This document shows, in pieces, positions 45,972 to 58,100 of a DNA stretch of 64,000 nt. Position 1 is the first letter of the stretch. Each line of letters starts with the position of its first letter. The translations under genes and the position numbers were made by a program. The notes below the pieces were generated by a model, which was given only the letters and a program-made list of their open reading frames with translations, made no database searches and had not been told where the DNA came from. The DNA comes from Ectobius pallidus (Eukaryota > Arthropoda > Insecta > Blattodea > Ectobiidae): contig CAXKWD010000006.1 of assembly GCA_964059195.1 (NCBI GenBank), positions 66,233,073 through 66,297,072 of the forward strand, given 5' to 3'.

Positions 45972-46496
45972 TTAGAAAAAGAATATTTTCAATGATGTCC
46001 AAAGTTTGTGGTAGCCTAGGCCTATATATATTTTTTTTTTAAAGAAGGAGAATGAACCTTTAATTGCTGTGACGGAGATATTTTTAATAATACTATTCAA
46101 GCCGAACTGCCTACAAAAGTTCACGAGGAAGCGAGGTATGGTGCCTCTGGCTTCTATCATCAAGCCTGAAACTAAGTAAAGAGGCAGTACTATGAAGGTA
46201 ATAAGAAATGGTAGACTCGTAACTGTTCCTTTTTTCATGTGCCTCAACAGGTTTATTTTCAGATATTCAGATTCGAATCTCACTGTCGGGTTCATGATGT
46301 AACTTGACGGTGAATCTGGTATTGTAACTAGTAAACCTATTCTCCGACATGAGCCCTTTTGAGACATTCCATGGACCTCATCTTTCAGAGTGTGACTTTC
46401 ATTTCTTGGTTTCGGTAATGAGTGCGTGTGAATTCTTGACCTTAAAGGCTGCCTTCTGTACCTTGTCGCCATAGATTTCCATCCCAAATTCAGCAC
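45972..46496 (-). pseudogene. R2-like LINE C-terminal fragment (restriction-like endonuclease region)
   Basis: A 174-codon frame on the minus strand. Recognisable blocks are SYIMNPTVRFES (the usual DPTVRFE of the endonuclease, with Asp replaced by Asn), PLYLVSGLMIEARGTIPRFL (matching V-x-GL-x-x-GARGTI) and FGLNSIIKNISVTAIKGS. These occur in this order at the C terminus of R2-type LINEs that carry a restriction-like endonuclease. The RT part is absent, so this is a 5'-truncated or decayed insertion. The N-terminal 40 residues and the last 25 show little similarity, so real homology may span only about 46060-46400. Confidence 0.6.
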
Positions 46497-46960
46497 TTTT
46501 TTCGAACTCTTTGTAGTTTCCTATTGTTAAAAAGTCTTGGCTGATTATCTGTGCACCCTCTCAAGGGATTTCTGTTTGGTTAAGTCTATACGGATCCCAA
46601 GAATATGCTCAATTATTGGAAGAACACTGAGCAAATTGTCACTTCCATTTAAATCTCATTTTTTTTATTTCCGCAGACTATAATAACCAACATAAAATAT
46701 CGATGGCTTAGTGCAGACATGTGTTAAGTACAAGTTTGGTTTTAAACGTATTAAGTGTAAATTTGGAAGCTCCTGAGGCACATGCAGAGGAAGGTAAATT
46801 ACTTTCCGTGACAGTGGGAGCCCGGTCACAAAAATCACTACTTACAGTACAATTAGTGTGCCTCACAGTACTGCATAAGACATAACTTGTCTGTCTGTGA
46901 GGTAGACCATTAGGGCAATTAGTCATAGGAGAGAGGTTCCATCTGGCGCTGTGAATTGAG
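46497..46960. other. Sequence without recognised gene
   Basis: The short minus-strand frame at 46708-46926 has no recognised domain. Confidence 0.45.
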
Positions 46961-47246
46961 CTTCGGCTTAGCTCAGTTGGTAGAGATTGGCGCGAATAGA
47001 CAAAGGTCCTGGGTTCAAGTCCCAGTGCCGGAGGAATTTTTCTCCTATAATATTCTCATGTAGTGTCCAACAGAGACAATAATCTGTGGTTCATGAATGC
47101 TTATATATCAATACTTTCAAGATAATTAGGTATTAAATTGGATTTACTAAAAATTATATTGCTGTGGCTGGGGTGTCATTGCCCCCCGACCACTAATATG
47201 TCCTCATTTGGATGGTTTCTCGATAAATAATAATAATAATAATAAT
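46961..47246 (+). mobile_element. tRNA-derived SINE with (AAT)n tail
   Basis: The head (46961-47033) is tRNA-like: CTTCGGC pairs with GCCGGAG as a 7-bp acceptor stem, the A box is TAGCTCAGTTGGTAGAG and the B box GGTTCAAGTCC. There is one extra base between acceptor and D stem and a broken D stem, so it is a SINE head or tRNA pseudogene, not a working tRNA. It is followed directly by 'gaggaatttttctcc', a roughly 180-base body and a (TAA)n run (47224-47246), the usual SINE tail. Confidence 0.75.
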
Positions 47247-49191
47247 GTGGAAAAATTGTAAATTGTAAATGTAATTAATAAAAAAACCTGCACATGTGAG
47301 CACTAAACCATGGATATGATTATAGACTTACTACTTATACGATTTATTCAGTAGATTTCATTATTTCTATATAGGCTAAATAGTGATGTGATACTGATGA
47401 TTTCATTTAATGGCGATGGTAATGATGAAGATGACGACAGCGATTATGATATCGGAAACGGCAACAATAAGTTGTGATGACTATTATGAAGACTTGCGAT
47501 AATTATTAGGAGATAACGATAAAATGAAGATGATAATAATTATCATCATACTGATTTCAGAGATGGTAGAGTATGGTAAATAAGGCCCGGAAATTAACGC
47601 TGTAACAAAAGAGGAAATATGCACTCACATATGCTCTAAAAATTGTAGTATATTGACCGGAACCATTGAAGTATAGTTTATACTTTAAGTAGTTCTAACG
47701 TATTACCTTCTCTTGTTAGCTGAATTACTTAAATTTTTTAAAAAATAGTAGAAGTTGTATATAATACATTACAACACTTTTTAAAGAAACACTGTAAATG
47801 CAATAAATGTTAATAAATTGAAAACTATTGAATTGAAACGTCGCTTTAATATTAGACAATCACTTCCGAAAACATTAGGCTATGTACTGTCATTATTGTA
47901 CAGTCAGTTCTGAAAACATTCACTTAGCCAAATATGTAAATGTTTGATTTAACAGAGATTTCTGTCAGAAATATTCCGTTAAAAATATGACAAATTAATA
48001 AAATATGCACAAATATTTTAATATTAAGCAAATATGTTACATTATCTCAAAACTAACAAAATATGCAACGACTTGATGAACTATCAATTTTCTGTTATTT
48101 ATTTTACGTCTTGTACACATTTTAATGCTAGCATGTAATAGAATGCTTTATTAAAAATATTATTTTTCTTAAACTTTCGTGTCCTTTTGATAATGATAAA
48201 ACTATGACTATGATATATAGCCTAGTTGTGCATATAACTATATTGACATGAATCTATATTAATGTATGCTTACACATACTTACAAAAAAAATGTACTTGT
48301 TGATATATAATAGAATATTTAATTTTATTGGATGTTAGCAAATTTAACTTTACAACTTACTAAACTAATATAGGCTTAAATGCATATTACTTCCAGGAGC
48401 TATGTGAATATTGTTTCTTACAGCAACCACCCTCTCTTCTGAATAAGAAAACTGCCGCCACATTGGCCTCTAGCGATGAAGTAGATCTTCTCTTCTTTAC
48501 AAACCTTCCCCACCTTAGTAATATCTCTGTTCACGTTTCCCTTCACTACATTCTCTCTCTTTCTTTAGTAAATCCACCGAGAAACCTTCCCCTCTTCTTT
48601 TGCCCATCTGGAACCCGCTTTGTCTTTGGCGGGCACAGATTCAGCACTTAGAAATGCTACATCATCAAATTTTCTACTTCCTCGCGCCCTCCTAAATAGT
48701 ACAGTCTCTTCTTACTGAGTGTAAGTAGTCGTACACAGGGTAATGGAATTGAGGGTAATTAACCTGAAAACTCTTTAGCTAATTTTACATTTAGCAAGAA
48801 AGATACACGTGCCTTCATTATGTTAAGTTGAACTCCTTAAAGACACCATTGCGCTTCCAGTGTTGCATTTAGATTGCTTAGATGTAAGTACAAGCAACAG
48901 TGTTTTAAAAATGTACTTTATAAAATGGATTTAAAAGGAAGAGCTAATTTAATTTCTTTATTATAATCTCTTATCCTACACACGCATGCACCCACACAAT
49001 AACGCATTAACACAATCTCTTTCTAGATAAGTTTGAATTTTTACCGGCAAATATTACTATTAATAATAATCCGTTCACATCACCCACATTATTTTGTTCT
49101 TCGTGTAAATCTAACATTGTAATTTGTTTTAACCTGGTTGAGTGGTAGAGAATTCCTTATGACCTTAACTCTGCTAGGAAATATAAATAAT
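47247..49191. other. Sequence without recognised gene
   Basis: AT-rich DNA. A GAT/ATG-rich low-complexity patch (about 47400-47560) and a C/T-rich patch around 48420-48620 are present; the open frame at 48463 (+) has no recognised domain. Confidence 0.5.
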
Positions 49192-49260
49192 GTACTACTA
49201 CTACTACTACTATTACTACTACTTCTACTTCTACTTCTACTACTGCTGCTACTACTACAA
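49192..49260. repeat. (TAC)n-type trinucleotide microsatellite
   Basis: TAC repeats with TTC and TGC variants, about 65 bases, ending about 40 bases before the long LTR element. Confidence 0.95.
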
Positions 49261-50042
49261 TGAGTGTCCTGATCTGATTCCGATTTCTTAGGAACTCCCC
49301 TTGAGACGGATTCAAAGAATCCGCCTCATTATTTCCTCTTTCGCTGGCTGGGTGGCGCTCTTGTTCCGCGCATGAGCGGCCATTTTTTCTTTGTCTTACG
49401 GAGCTTACGTGTTTTGGTTCCGGGTACAGAGAGTTCAGTGTGTGTACCTGGGGCCGTGAGTGAAGTTAGTTTTCGTTCGGTGTGTTCGCCTGCTGTGATG
49501 GTGAGTACTGACTTTCTGCCGATATGATAAAAGCAATTCCTGTGTAAGTTATCATGCTTAAATTGTATGAAATATTTATTCCTTTACGTAATATTCTATC
49601 CCTCTGTGAAACCACGTAACAAGTTACTGGCTTGCTTGTTGAAGGCAAGAAATGCATTTTTCAATTTAACTATTTTCTCCGATCTTTTGGGAGCTAATTC
49701 CAGAACTATGTCATTGGCCTACCCATTAATTGTGTCTTATGGCAAGTTCTAGTAAAAACGTCATGCAGATGTGTAAATCTAAAACCAAACTGCTACCTCT
49801 TCGTCCGCCATTATATGATGAAGTCACGTCATGCTTACGTGCTTAGGTAGTGTGAAATTTTATCTAGGGAAGTTGGCTTCTACGCTTTGAAATTAACTTA
49901 TTATTTGTGATCAAAGTAGGATTATTGTTAGTGAAATTTCTATCCTGAAATAATTAGATGTAACTTATAAATATATATAGACGCTCTGCTCACCGGATAC
50001 GTTTGGCGTTTTCGTATTAGGCTGCTTTTGATATTTGCCCAC

Positions 50043-51690
50043 TGAATAATGGTATAGGCCTTATCTACAGTTAACGTCATAACCAAACAGCTGTGTTTTT
50101 TCCCTATGCAAAATTGCTATGCTGTCCTTATTTATAGTAAAAGTTGTAGAACAGCTGGCTCATTGAATTTTTGTATAGGCCTAAACTATAAATAACTTTC
50201 GTAACCAAACAGCTGTGTTTTTTCCCTATGCAAAATTGCTATGCTGTCCTTATTTATAGTAAAAGTTGTAGAACAGCTGGCTCATTGAATTTTTGTTTAG
50301 GCCTAAACTATAATTAACTTTCGTAGCCAAACAGCTATGCTTTTTCCCTATGCAAAATTGTTATGCTGTCCTGATTTATAGTAAAAGTTGTAGAACAGCT
50401 GGCTCATTGAATTTTTGTATAGGCCTAAACTATAATTAACTTTCGTAGCCAAACAGCTATGCTTTTTCCCTATGCAAAATTGTTATGCTGTCCTGATTTA
50501 TAGTAAAAGTTGTAGAACAGCTAGCTCATTGAATTTTTGTATAGGCCTAAACTATAATTAACTTTCATAGCCAAACAGCTATGCTTTTTCCCTATGCAAA
50601 ATTGTTATGCTGCCCTCATTTATAGTAAAAGTTGTAGAACAGCTAGCTCATTGAATTTTTGTATAGGCCTAAACTATAATTAACTTTTATAGTCAATAGC
50701 TATGCTTTTTCCCTATGCAAAATTGTTATGCTGTCCTTATTTATAGTACAAGTTGTAGAACTGCTGGCTCATTGAATTTTTGTATAGGCCTAAACTATAA
50801 TTAACTTTCATAGCCAAACAGCTATGCTTTTTCCCTATGCAAAATTGTTATGCTGCCCTCATTTATAGTAAAAGTTGTAGAACAGCTAGCTCATTGAATT
50901 TTTGTATAGGCCTAAACTATAATTAACTTTTATAGTCAATAGCTATGCTTTTTCCCTATGCAAAATTGTTATGCTGTCCTTATTTATAGTACAAGTTGTA
51001 GAACAGCTAGCTCATTGAATTTTTGTATAGGCCTAAACTATAATTAACCTTTATAGTCAATAGCTATGCTTTTTCCCTATGCAAAATTGTTATGCTGTCC
51101 TTATTTATAGTACAAGTTGTAGAACTGCTGGCTCATTGAATTTTTGTATTGGCCTAAACTATAATTAACTTTTATAGTCAATAGCTATGCTTTTTCCCTA
51201 TGCAAAATTGTTATGCTGTCCTTATTTATAGTACAAGTTGTAGTACAGCTAGCTCATTGAATTTTTGTATAGGCCTAAACTATAATTAACCTTTATAGTC
51301 AATAGCTATGCTTTTTCCCTATGCAAAATTGTTATGCTGTCCTTATTTATAGTACAAGTTGTAGAACTGCTGGCTCATTGAATTTTTGTATAGGCCTAAA
51401 CTATAATTAGTAAAAGTTGTAGAACAGCTGGCCCATTGAATATTTGTGTAGGCCTAAACTATAATTAACCTTCATAGCCAAATACCCATGCTTTTCTTCT
51501 ATTCAAATTCCTATGCTGTTCTTGTTAATAGTAAAAGTTGTAGGACTGCTTGCCCATTCAATATTTTTACAGGCCTAATCTATAATTATATGTCGTACCC
51601 AAGCAACTATGCTTTTCTTATATTGTACTTTGATATTTAGTCTCTATTAATAGTGAAAGTTGTAAAATCGACGGGCTACTGAATATTTGT
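50043..51690 (+). repeat. Tandem array in the 5' LTR, 121-122 bp unit, ~13 copies
   Basis: The phrase CCCTATGCAAAATTG recurs at about 50102, 50224, 50346, 50468, 50590, 50711, 50833, 50954, 51075, 51196 and 51317, a spacing of 121-122 bases. Two or three more degenerate units follow to about 51690. Each unit also has 'aggcctaaactataa' and 'agctggctcattgaa'. Unit variants recur in blocks, pointing to duplication of several units at once. Confidence 0.95.
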
Positions 51691-52550
51691 ATAGGCCTAT
51701 TATTGAACCTAAGCCTGGAGTAATATTCTGACTAGTCTCTGAATATCCGGATAGCCATAACCTATTGTTGGACATTATAACTGGAGAACTATATATATAT
51801 TTATATTCAATTTTGGTATTTTTACCTTTGAGATTCTATTGTTAAATTTTCTGTCTCTCTTAAAGTTTGTTGGCTTAACCTTTCATGCGTTTTGTAGTTG
51901 AGGTGGATGCTTCGCTATATTCAATTTTGAGTCAATCGCTTATTAATTTGCGATTTGGTAATTCTGCTTGTTCTATTGGGTTAATGGTTTAGCCCTATAT
52001 TTAGGATTCGCCCCCTTTGATAGGAAATCGAACTATTCCAGTCCATTATTAACCTTTATAGGGCGTGCTGTCATTGCATAACTTATCCTCCATATTGAAT
52101 TAATCTTGCCTGAAGAGATTTATTAATAAGGTTCAAAGCTCGAAGTTAAACCTTATATTTCATTTCTGAGTATTGTAGTGAACTTTTAAGTTGGGTAAAA
52201 ATTATCTTAGTCTTGGAACGTTGGTAACTGATAATTGGCGTAAAACACATTTACGCTTCCAAGTAATGAATTTTCTACTCGGTGTACTTGCAGTTCTTTA
52301 GATATTGTGTGTCGGGTAGTGTCCCGTTTTAGTAATTCTCTATATACATATAGAAGTTATACTCCCAGCCAAATCATATAGTTTAACGAAGTCAGGCTGT
52401 ATTTAGTATATTGTCTGTTTAATCATTATAGAGATTTAAACTCATAAATATTAATTGTATATCCTTATTGATTGGGTATCTTAAATTATTTAATATTCAT
52501 GCTGTTGAAGTTTTGCAATTGTTTGTAAGTTTTTCTATTCCCTTGGATGG

Positions 52551-52556
52551 AATAAA
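52551..52556 (+). promoter_or_regulatory. Candidate polyadenylation signal in LTR
   Basis: AATAAA within 'ggaataaaaattg'. The same site occurs 5821 bases downstream in the second LTR, where it would act as the element's own 3' end signal. Function is inferred. Confidence 0.35.
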
Positions 52557-52837
52557 AATTGTTAGTGTTTTTGAAATTCCGAGTTTCTGTCCTGGGTGAT
52601 CCTTGGTATTTTCTATCCTGTCCCAGGCACTAGTTTAATTACTATCTCTGTTGATTGGCGTATTGCAACTTTTGTTCAAACCTAACCTTCTTCTTAATAC
52701 CTTCAGAACCCTTTGTATCTTCCCTCTCCCTTGCGCTTGTACCGCTCCTTATTTGAGTTCTGATCTTGGCCCTGGTGTTCCCAGCCAGCTATTACACCGG
52801 TTCACCCCCCTCAAAAAAAAAGTCGGCAAGCTGCAGT

Positions 52838-52855
52838 TGGTAGCAGGATTTTTGG
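52838..52855 (+). other. Candidate primer binding site
   Basis: TGGTAGCAGGATTTTTGG begins two bases after the 5' LTR end. It starts with TGG, complementary to the CCA end of tRNAs. The specific tRNA could not be named without a tRNA search. Confidence 0.6.
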
Positions 52856-53024
52856 GGAGAGAGGAGGTTGGATGCCCTGCATCCCTTCGATGTAGGTTAT
52901 ACTATTTGTTTACCTTTTTGGGTGAGGTGGCGTCTAGTGTAATTATACCTTGCGTTTACTGTGAGTCTGCCTCCTCCTGTGTTTCGAAGCTTGAACTACC
53001 TTTTGGTTTCTTTCAAGTACCACC

Positions 53025-53195
53025 ATGCCTTTAAGAACGCAACTATCATGGGAGTTTCTCCGCAAGGAGGAGTTTTTATTTGAAATTCGTCGAAGCGTAG
53101 ATGCCATGCTTCCCAGATTAAGTTATTGTAATTGTGTATATGAGTATTTATATGTGTATAGTTTGTCCTTTTCGTGGCTTTTGAGGTCCCTCTAA
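53025..53195 (+). pseudogene. Short gag-like N-terminal ORF of the LTR element
   Basis: ATG at 53025 in good context (CACCATGC), 56 codons to TAA at 53193. It starts MPLRTQLSWEFLRKEEFLFE, reminiscent of the L-x-KEEL-x-YE opening of some insect retrotransposon Gag proteins, and ends without any nucleocapsid knuckle. Probably a leftover gag start; the resemblance is short, so the identification is weak. Confidence 0.35.
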
Positions 53196-55111
53196 AAGGA
53201 CCGCTCTTATTTAAAATAATTTGTAATGATGATAATATTCATGTTTTGTGGTTTCACATTGAGAAGAATTTTAATAAATTCTCTAGTAAATTTTATAGAG
53301 TTTTTTTGTTAGGAATTGTTAGTCATATTGGCGGATTGGTCGGTGCTCACTGTCTCAGTGGGTGTGCATTGAGCGTTCTGGCTCCTAGGTACTCAAAGTA
53401 TGGGGCCCCTCTAGTCTGATAAGATTATATACTGAGGCCTCACAAAAAAAACAAAAATATAGAAGACTACACTATAATACACTTACCTAAATAAATCGCC
53501 TTCAAAAGGATTACTATGTAAATCCTCAGTTCAAAAAAAATTATATATATAAGACTACTGTATGAAACTTCAGTTTCACACCCAACTTGAAATCGCTACA
53601 TAAAATAAAAGGTGTAAAACCTAGTTTTAAACGCAAAAGAGACTATTATATGAAACAAGAAGTCTAGATATTACTAAACCAAATTACTTATTGAAGAAGT
53701 ATCTAATATACCCTTGGATAAACTAAACATGGAACTGAACTAACATTATTTATGCATCAACTTCTGTGTAAAAAAGGAAAATCAGTAAAAGGAAACCCGT
53801 ATCGGATTCCGTATCAAAAGTGAAGTGCCTATGGAGTGGATGGACTTAATTATGATAGACACATTCTATGTTTCCTGAAAACATTTATTATTCATTCCCA
53901 GCAAGATTGTGGGAGTGTTTATATCTACTGGCTTACATATTTTGACTTCAGTGCTAATGGTTACAACACTATGTTTCATGTTTGGCTTCTGCTTCTGGTT
54001 GTGGATGGGGGCCATGGACCCCGTCCCTTGCTTCTGACCTGGGTGCTGAGATGTGCTCCTGCTGTGTATTCTCTGGGCGTGTGTGCACCACGCTCTGGGA
54101 CTCCTTCGCACGTCGCTCATGGGGAAGGCCTCCCTGACTTGTTTTGCCACTAGACTCTGGTGGCCGGAGCCTCGTCATACTTCCTAGTTTTCAGCAGTCT
54201 CCGATCTTCGAGCCACGCTTCGATTCTCCAGTTCCCCCTCCCCTTTTCTTCTACTCAGTGATCTCCTTCTTGCCTATGAAATGATGTGTTCAGCCAATAG
54301 ATGGACCTTGGCTGATCTTCTTCCTTCATCTTCGTTCTGGTGCCACATTTGGACATGTGGGCGTTAGCTTCGTCGAGAGTAAGATGAGTGATCTACCATA
54401 TAAGCGAAAATATAAAAAGTGTTTCTCCACCAAATTGCCAGCCTTGTTTAAATATTTTGCTAAGGCGAGATATAGTGTTTGCATAGGAAATGCGAGAGTG
54501 TGTATTGCTCTCATCATAGTTTCAGTGTGTGTTGTAGTCTATATGCCAGTCCATATTAAGCTGGTATGATCTCCTACAGTTTAAGAGTAGTCTTGAAAAA
54601 TGTCAGAAGTGTAAAAGTTATATACCTTTAATGGTAACCACAAAACCAAAAATGCTTAAGGTTAAAAATGTATACTCCATGAATAATTTTTGGACTCACC
54701 CAAAACAAGACTAAATTCCTAAGAAGACATTCTAATACAAATGTGTTGAAGTGATTATGCCAATATATGTATGTAGCCGCATGTTCTATTTTTAGGTTCT
54801 TACATGGTGTAAAACAGTTTCAATTATGAATACTTGAAGGACATCGTCAAATGATAGCGTCAAGATATGAACATTTCTTAAGATATAAGTTTTCACGCTC
54901 TGTATTGCGTGTCAATAAGGGTTATTTCATACCTTGTGCTAGTGTATAGTTTAAGCCAAGTTATCACTTGTTCCAGTGTATCCTATTATGTGTTCTTTGC
55001 ATTTTCTTGGTTGGCTGTGTAAGTTGGTTTACTGTTTTGAGGTTTCACAGGTGGGATTTTCTTCTTTTAGGTCTATACCCTTCTTCCGGCTTTTAAATTT
55101 TTGGTCCAGCC
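53196..55111. other. Interior of the LTR element without recognisable protein
   Basis: AT-rich sequence with a GC-rich island at about 53990-54180. Open frames at 53836-54153 (+) and 53866-54150 (-) overlap each other and show no pol or env motif. No RT, protease, integrase or RNase H motif was found on either strand. Confidence 0.6.
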
Positions 55112-55121
55112 AGGGAGGAGA
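55112..55121 (+). other. Polypurine tract
   Basis: AGGGAGGAGA lies one base before the 3' LTR (TG at 55123), in the position where plus-strand DNA synthesis is primed. Confidence 0.7.
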
Positions 55122-55122
55122 T

Positions 55123-58100
55123 TGAGACGGATTCAAAGAATCCGCCTCATTATTTCCTCTTTCGCTGGCTGGGTGGCGCTCTTGTTCCGCGCATGAGCGG
55201 CCATTTTTTCTTTGTCTTACGGAGCTTACGTGTTTTGGTTCCGGGTACAGAGAGTTCAGTGTGTGTACCTGGGGCCGTGAGTGAAGTTAGTTTTCGTTCG
55301 GTGTGTTCGCCTGCTGTGATGGTGAGTACTGACTTTCTGCCGATATGATAAAAGCAATTCCTGTGTAAGTTATCATGCTTAAATTGTATGAAATATTTAT
55401 TCCTTTACGTAATATTCTATCCCTCTGTGAAACCACGTAACAAGTTACTGGCTTGCTTGTTGAAGGCAAGAAATGCATTTTTCAATTTAACTATTTTCTC
55501 CGATCTTTTGGGAGCTAATTCCAGAACTATGTCATTGGCCTACCCATTAATTGTGTCTTATGGCAAGTTCTAGTAAAAACGTCATGCAGATGTGTAAATC
55601 TAAAACCAAACTGCTACCTCTTCGTCCGCCATTATATGATGAAGTCACGTCATGCTTACGTGCTTAGGTAGTGTGAAATTTTATCTAGGGAAGTTGGCTT
55701 CTACGCTTTGAAATTAACTTATTATTTGTGATCAAAGTAGGATTATTGTTAGTGAAATTTCTATCCTGAAATAATTAGATGTAACTTATAAATATATATA
55801 GACGCTCTGCTCACCGGATACGTTTGGCGTTTTCGTATTAGGCTGCTTTTGATATTTGCCCACTGAATAATGGTATAGGCCTTATCTACAGTTAACGTCA
55901 TAACCAAACAGCTGTGTTTTTTCCCTATGCAAAATTGCTATGCTGTCCTTATTTATAGTAAAAGTTGTAGAACAGCTGGCTCATTGAATTTTTGTATAGG
56001 CCTAAACTATAAATAACTTTCGTAACCAAACAGCTGTGTTTTTTCCCTATGCAAAATTGCTATGCTGTCCTTATTTATAGTAAAAGTTGTAGAACAGCTG
56101 GCTCATTGAATTTTTGTTTAGGCCTAAACTATAATTAACTTTCGTAGCCAAACAGCTATGCTTTTTCCCTATGCAAAATTGTTATGCTGTCCTGATTTAT
56201 AGTAAAAGTTGTAGAACAGCTGGCTCATTGAATTTTTGTATAGGCCTAAACTATAATTAACTTTCGTAGCCAAACAGCTATGCTTTTTCCCTATGCAAAA
56301 TTGTTATGCTGTCCTGATTTATAGTAAAAGTTGTAGAACAGCTAGCTCATTGAATTTTTGTATAGGCCTAAACTATAATTAACTTTCATAGCCAAACAGC
56401 TATGCTTTTTCCCTATGCAAAATTGTTATGCTGCCCTCATTTATAGTAAAAGTTGTAGAACAGCTAGCTCATTGAATTTTTGTATAGGCCTAAACTATAA
56501 TTAACTTTTATAGTCAATAGCTATGCTTTTTCCCTATGCAAAATTGTTATGCTGTCCTTATTTATAGTACAAGTTGTAGAACTGCTGGCTCATTGAATTT
56601 TTGTATAGGCCTAAACTATAATTAACTTTCATAGCCAAACAGCTATGCTTTTTCCCTATGCAAAATTGTTATGCTGCCCTCATTTATAGTAAAAGTTGTA
56701 GAACAGCTAGCTCATTGAATTTTTGTATAGGCCTAAACTATAATTAACTTTTATAGTCAATAGCTATGCTTTTTCCCTATGCAAAATTGTTATGCTGTCC
56801 TTATTTATAGTACAAGTTGTAGAACAGCTAGCTCATTGAATTTTTGTATAGGCCTAAACTATAATTAACCTTTATAGTCAATAGCTATGCTTTTTCCCTA
56901 TGCAAAATTGTTATGCTGTCCTTATTTATAGTACAAGTTGTAGAACTGCTGGCTCATTGAATTTTTGTATTGGCCTAAACTATAATTAACTTTTATAGTC
57001 AATAGCTATGCTTTTTCCCTATGCAAAATTGTTATGCTGTCCTTATTTATAGTACAAGTTGTAGTACAGCTAGCTCATTGAATTTTTGTATAGGCCTAAA
57101 CTATAATTAACCTTTATAGTCAATAGCTATGCTTTTTCCCTATGCAAAATTGTTATGCTGTCCTTATTTATAGTACAAGTTGTAGAACTGCTGGCTCATT
57201 GAATTTTTGTATAGGCCTAAACTATAATTAGTAAAAGTTGTAGAACAGCTGGCCCATTGAATATTTGTGTAGGCCTAAACTATAATTAACCTTCATAGCC
57301 AAATACCCATGCTTTTCTTCTATTCAAATTCCTATGCTGTTCTTGTTAATAGTAAAAGTTGTAGGACTGCTTGCCCATTCAATATTTTTACAGGCCTAAT
57401 CTATAATTATATGTCGTACCCAAGCAACTATGCTTTTCTTATATTGTACTTTGATATTTAGTCTCTATTAATAGTGAAAGTTGTAAAATCGACGGGCTAC
57501 TGAATATTTGTATAGGCCTATTATTGAACCTAAGCCTGGAGTAATATTCTGACTAGTCTCTGAATATCCGGATAGCCATAACCTATTGTTGGACATTATA
57601 ACTGGAGAACTATATATATATTTATATTCAATTTTGGTATTTTTACCTTTGAGATTCTATTGTTAAATTTTCTGTCTCTCTTAAAGTTTGTTGGCTTAAC
57701 CTTTCATGCGTTTTGTAGTTGAGGTGGATGCTTCGCTATATTCAATTTTGAGTCAATCGCTTATTAATTTGCGATTTGGTAATTCTGCTTGTTCTATTGG
57801 GTTAATGGTTTAGCCCTATATTTAGGATTCGCCCCCTTTGATAGGAAATCGAACTATTCCAGTCCATTATTAACCTTTATAGGGCGTGCTGTCATTGCAT
57901 AACTTATCCTCCATATTGAATTAATCTTGCCTGAAGAGATTTATTAATAAGGTTCAAAGCTCGAAGTTAAACCTTATATTTCATTTCTGAGTATTGTAGT
58001 GAACTTTTAAGTTGGGTAAAAATTATCTTAGTCTTGGAACGTTGGTAACTGATAATTGGCGTAAAACACATTTACGCTTCCAAGTAATGAATTTTCTACT

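Larger units (their letters stand above)
49302..52835 (+). repeat. 5' LTR (3534 bp)
   Basis: Begins TGAGACGG and ends AAGCTGCA. After about 700 bases of unique sequence comes the tandem array (about 50043-51690), then about 1.1 kb more unique sequence. A polyadenylation-type AATAAA is at about 52551. Short open frames inside (for example 49567-49752) have no recognised domain and recur identically in the other LTR. Length is far above the few hundred to 1500 bp usual for insect LTRs. Confidence 0.92.

Noticed and set aside
45972..46042. Last part of the R2-like frame as genuine protein
   Set aside because: Low-complexity Phe/Lys run from an A/T tract; similarity stops before it.
46961..47033. 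Functional tRNA gene
   Set aside because: A and B boxes and acceptor stem are good, but there is an extra base and a broken D stem, and it is joined to a SINE body and (TAA)n tail.
53836..54153. Frame in the LTR interior as env or gag
   Set aside because: No motif; the opposite strand is equally open, typical of a GC-rich patch.
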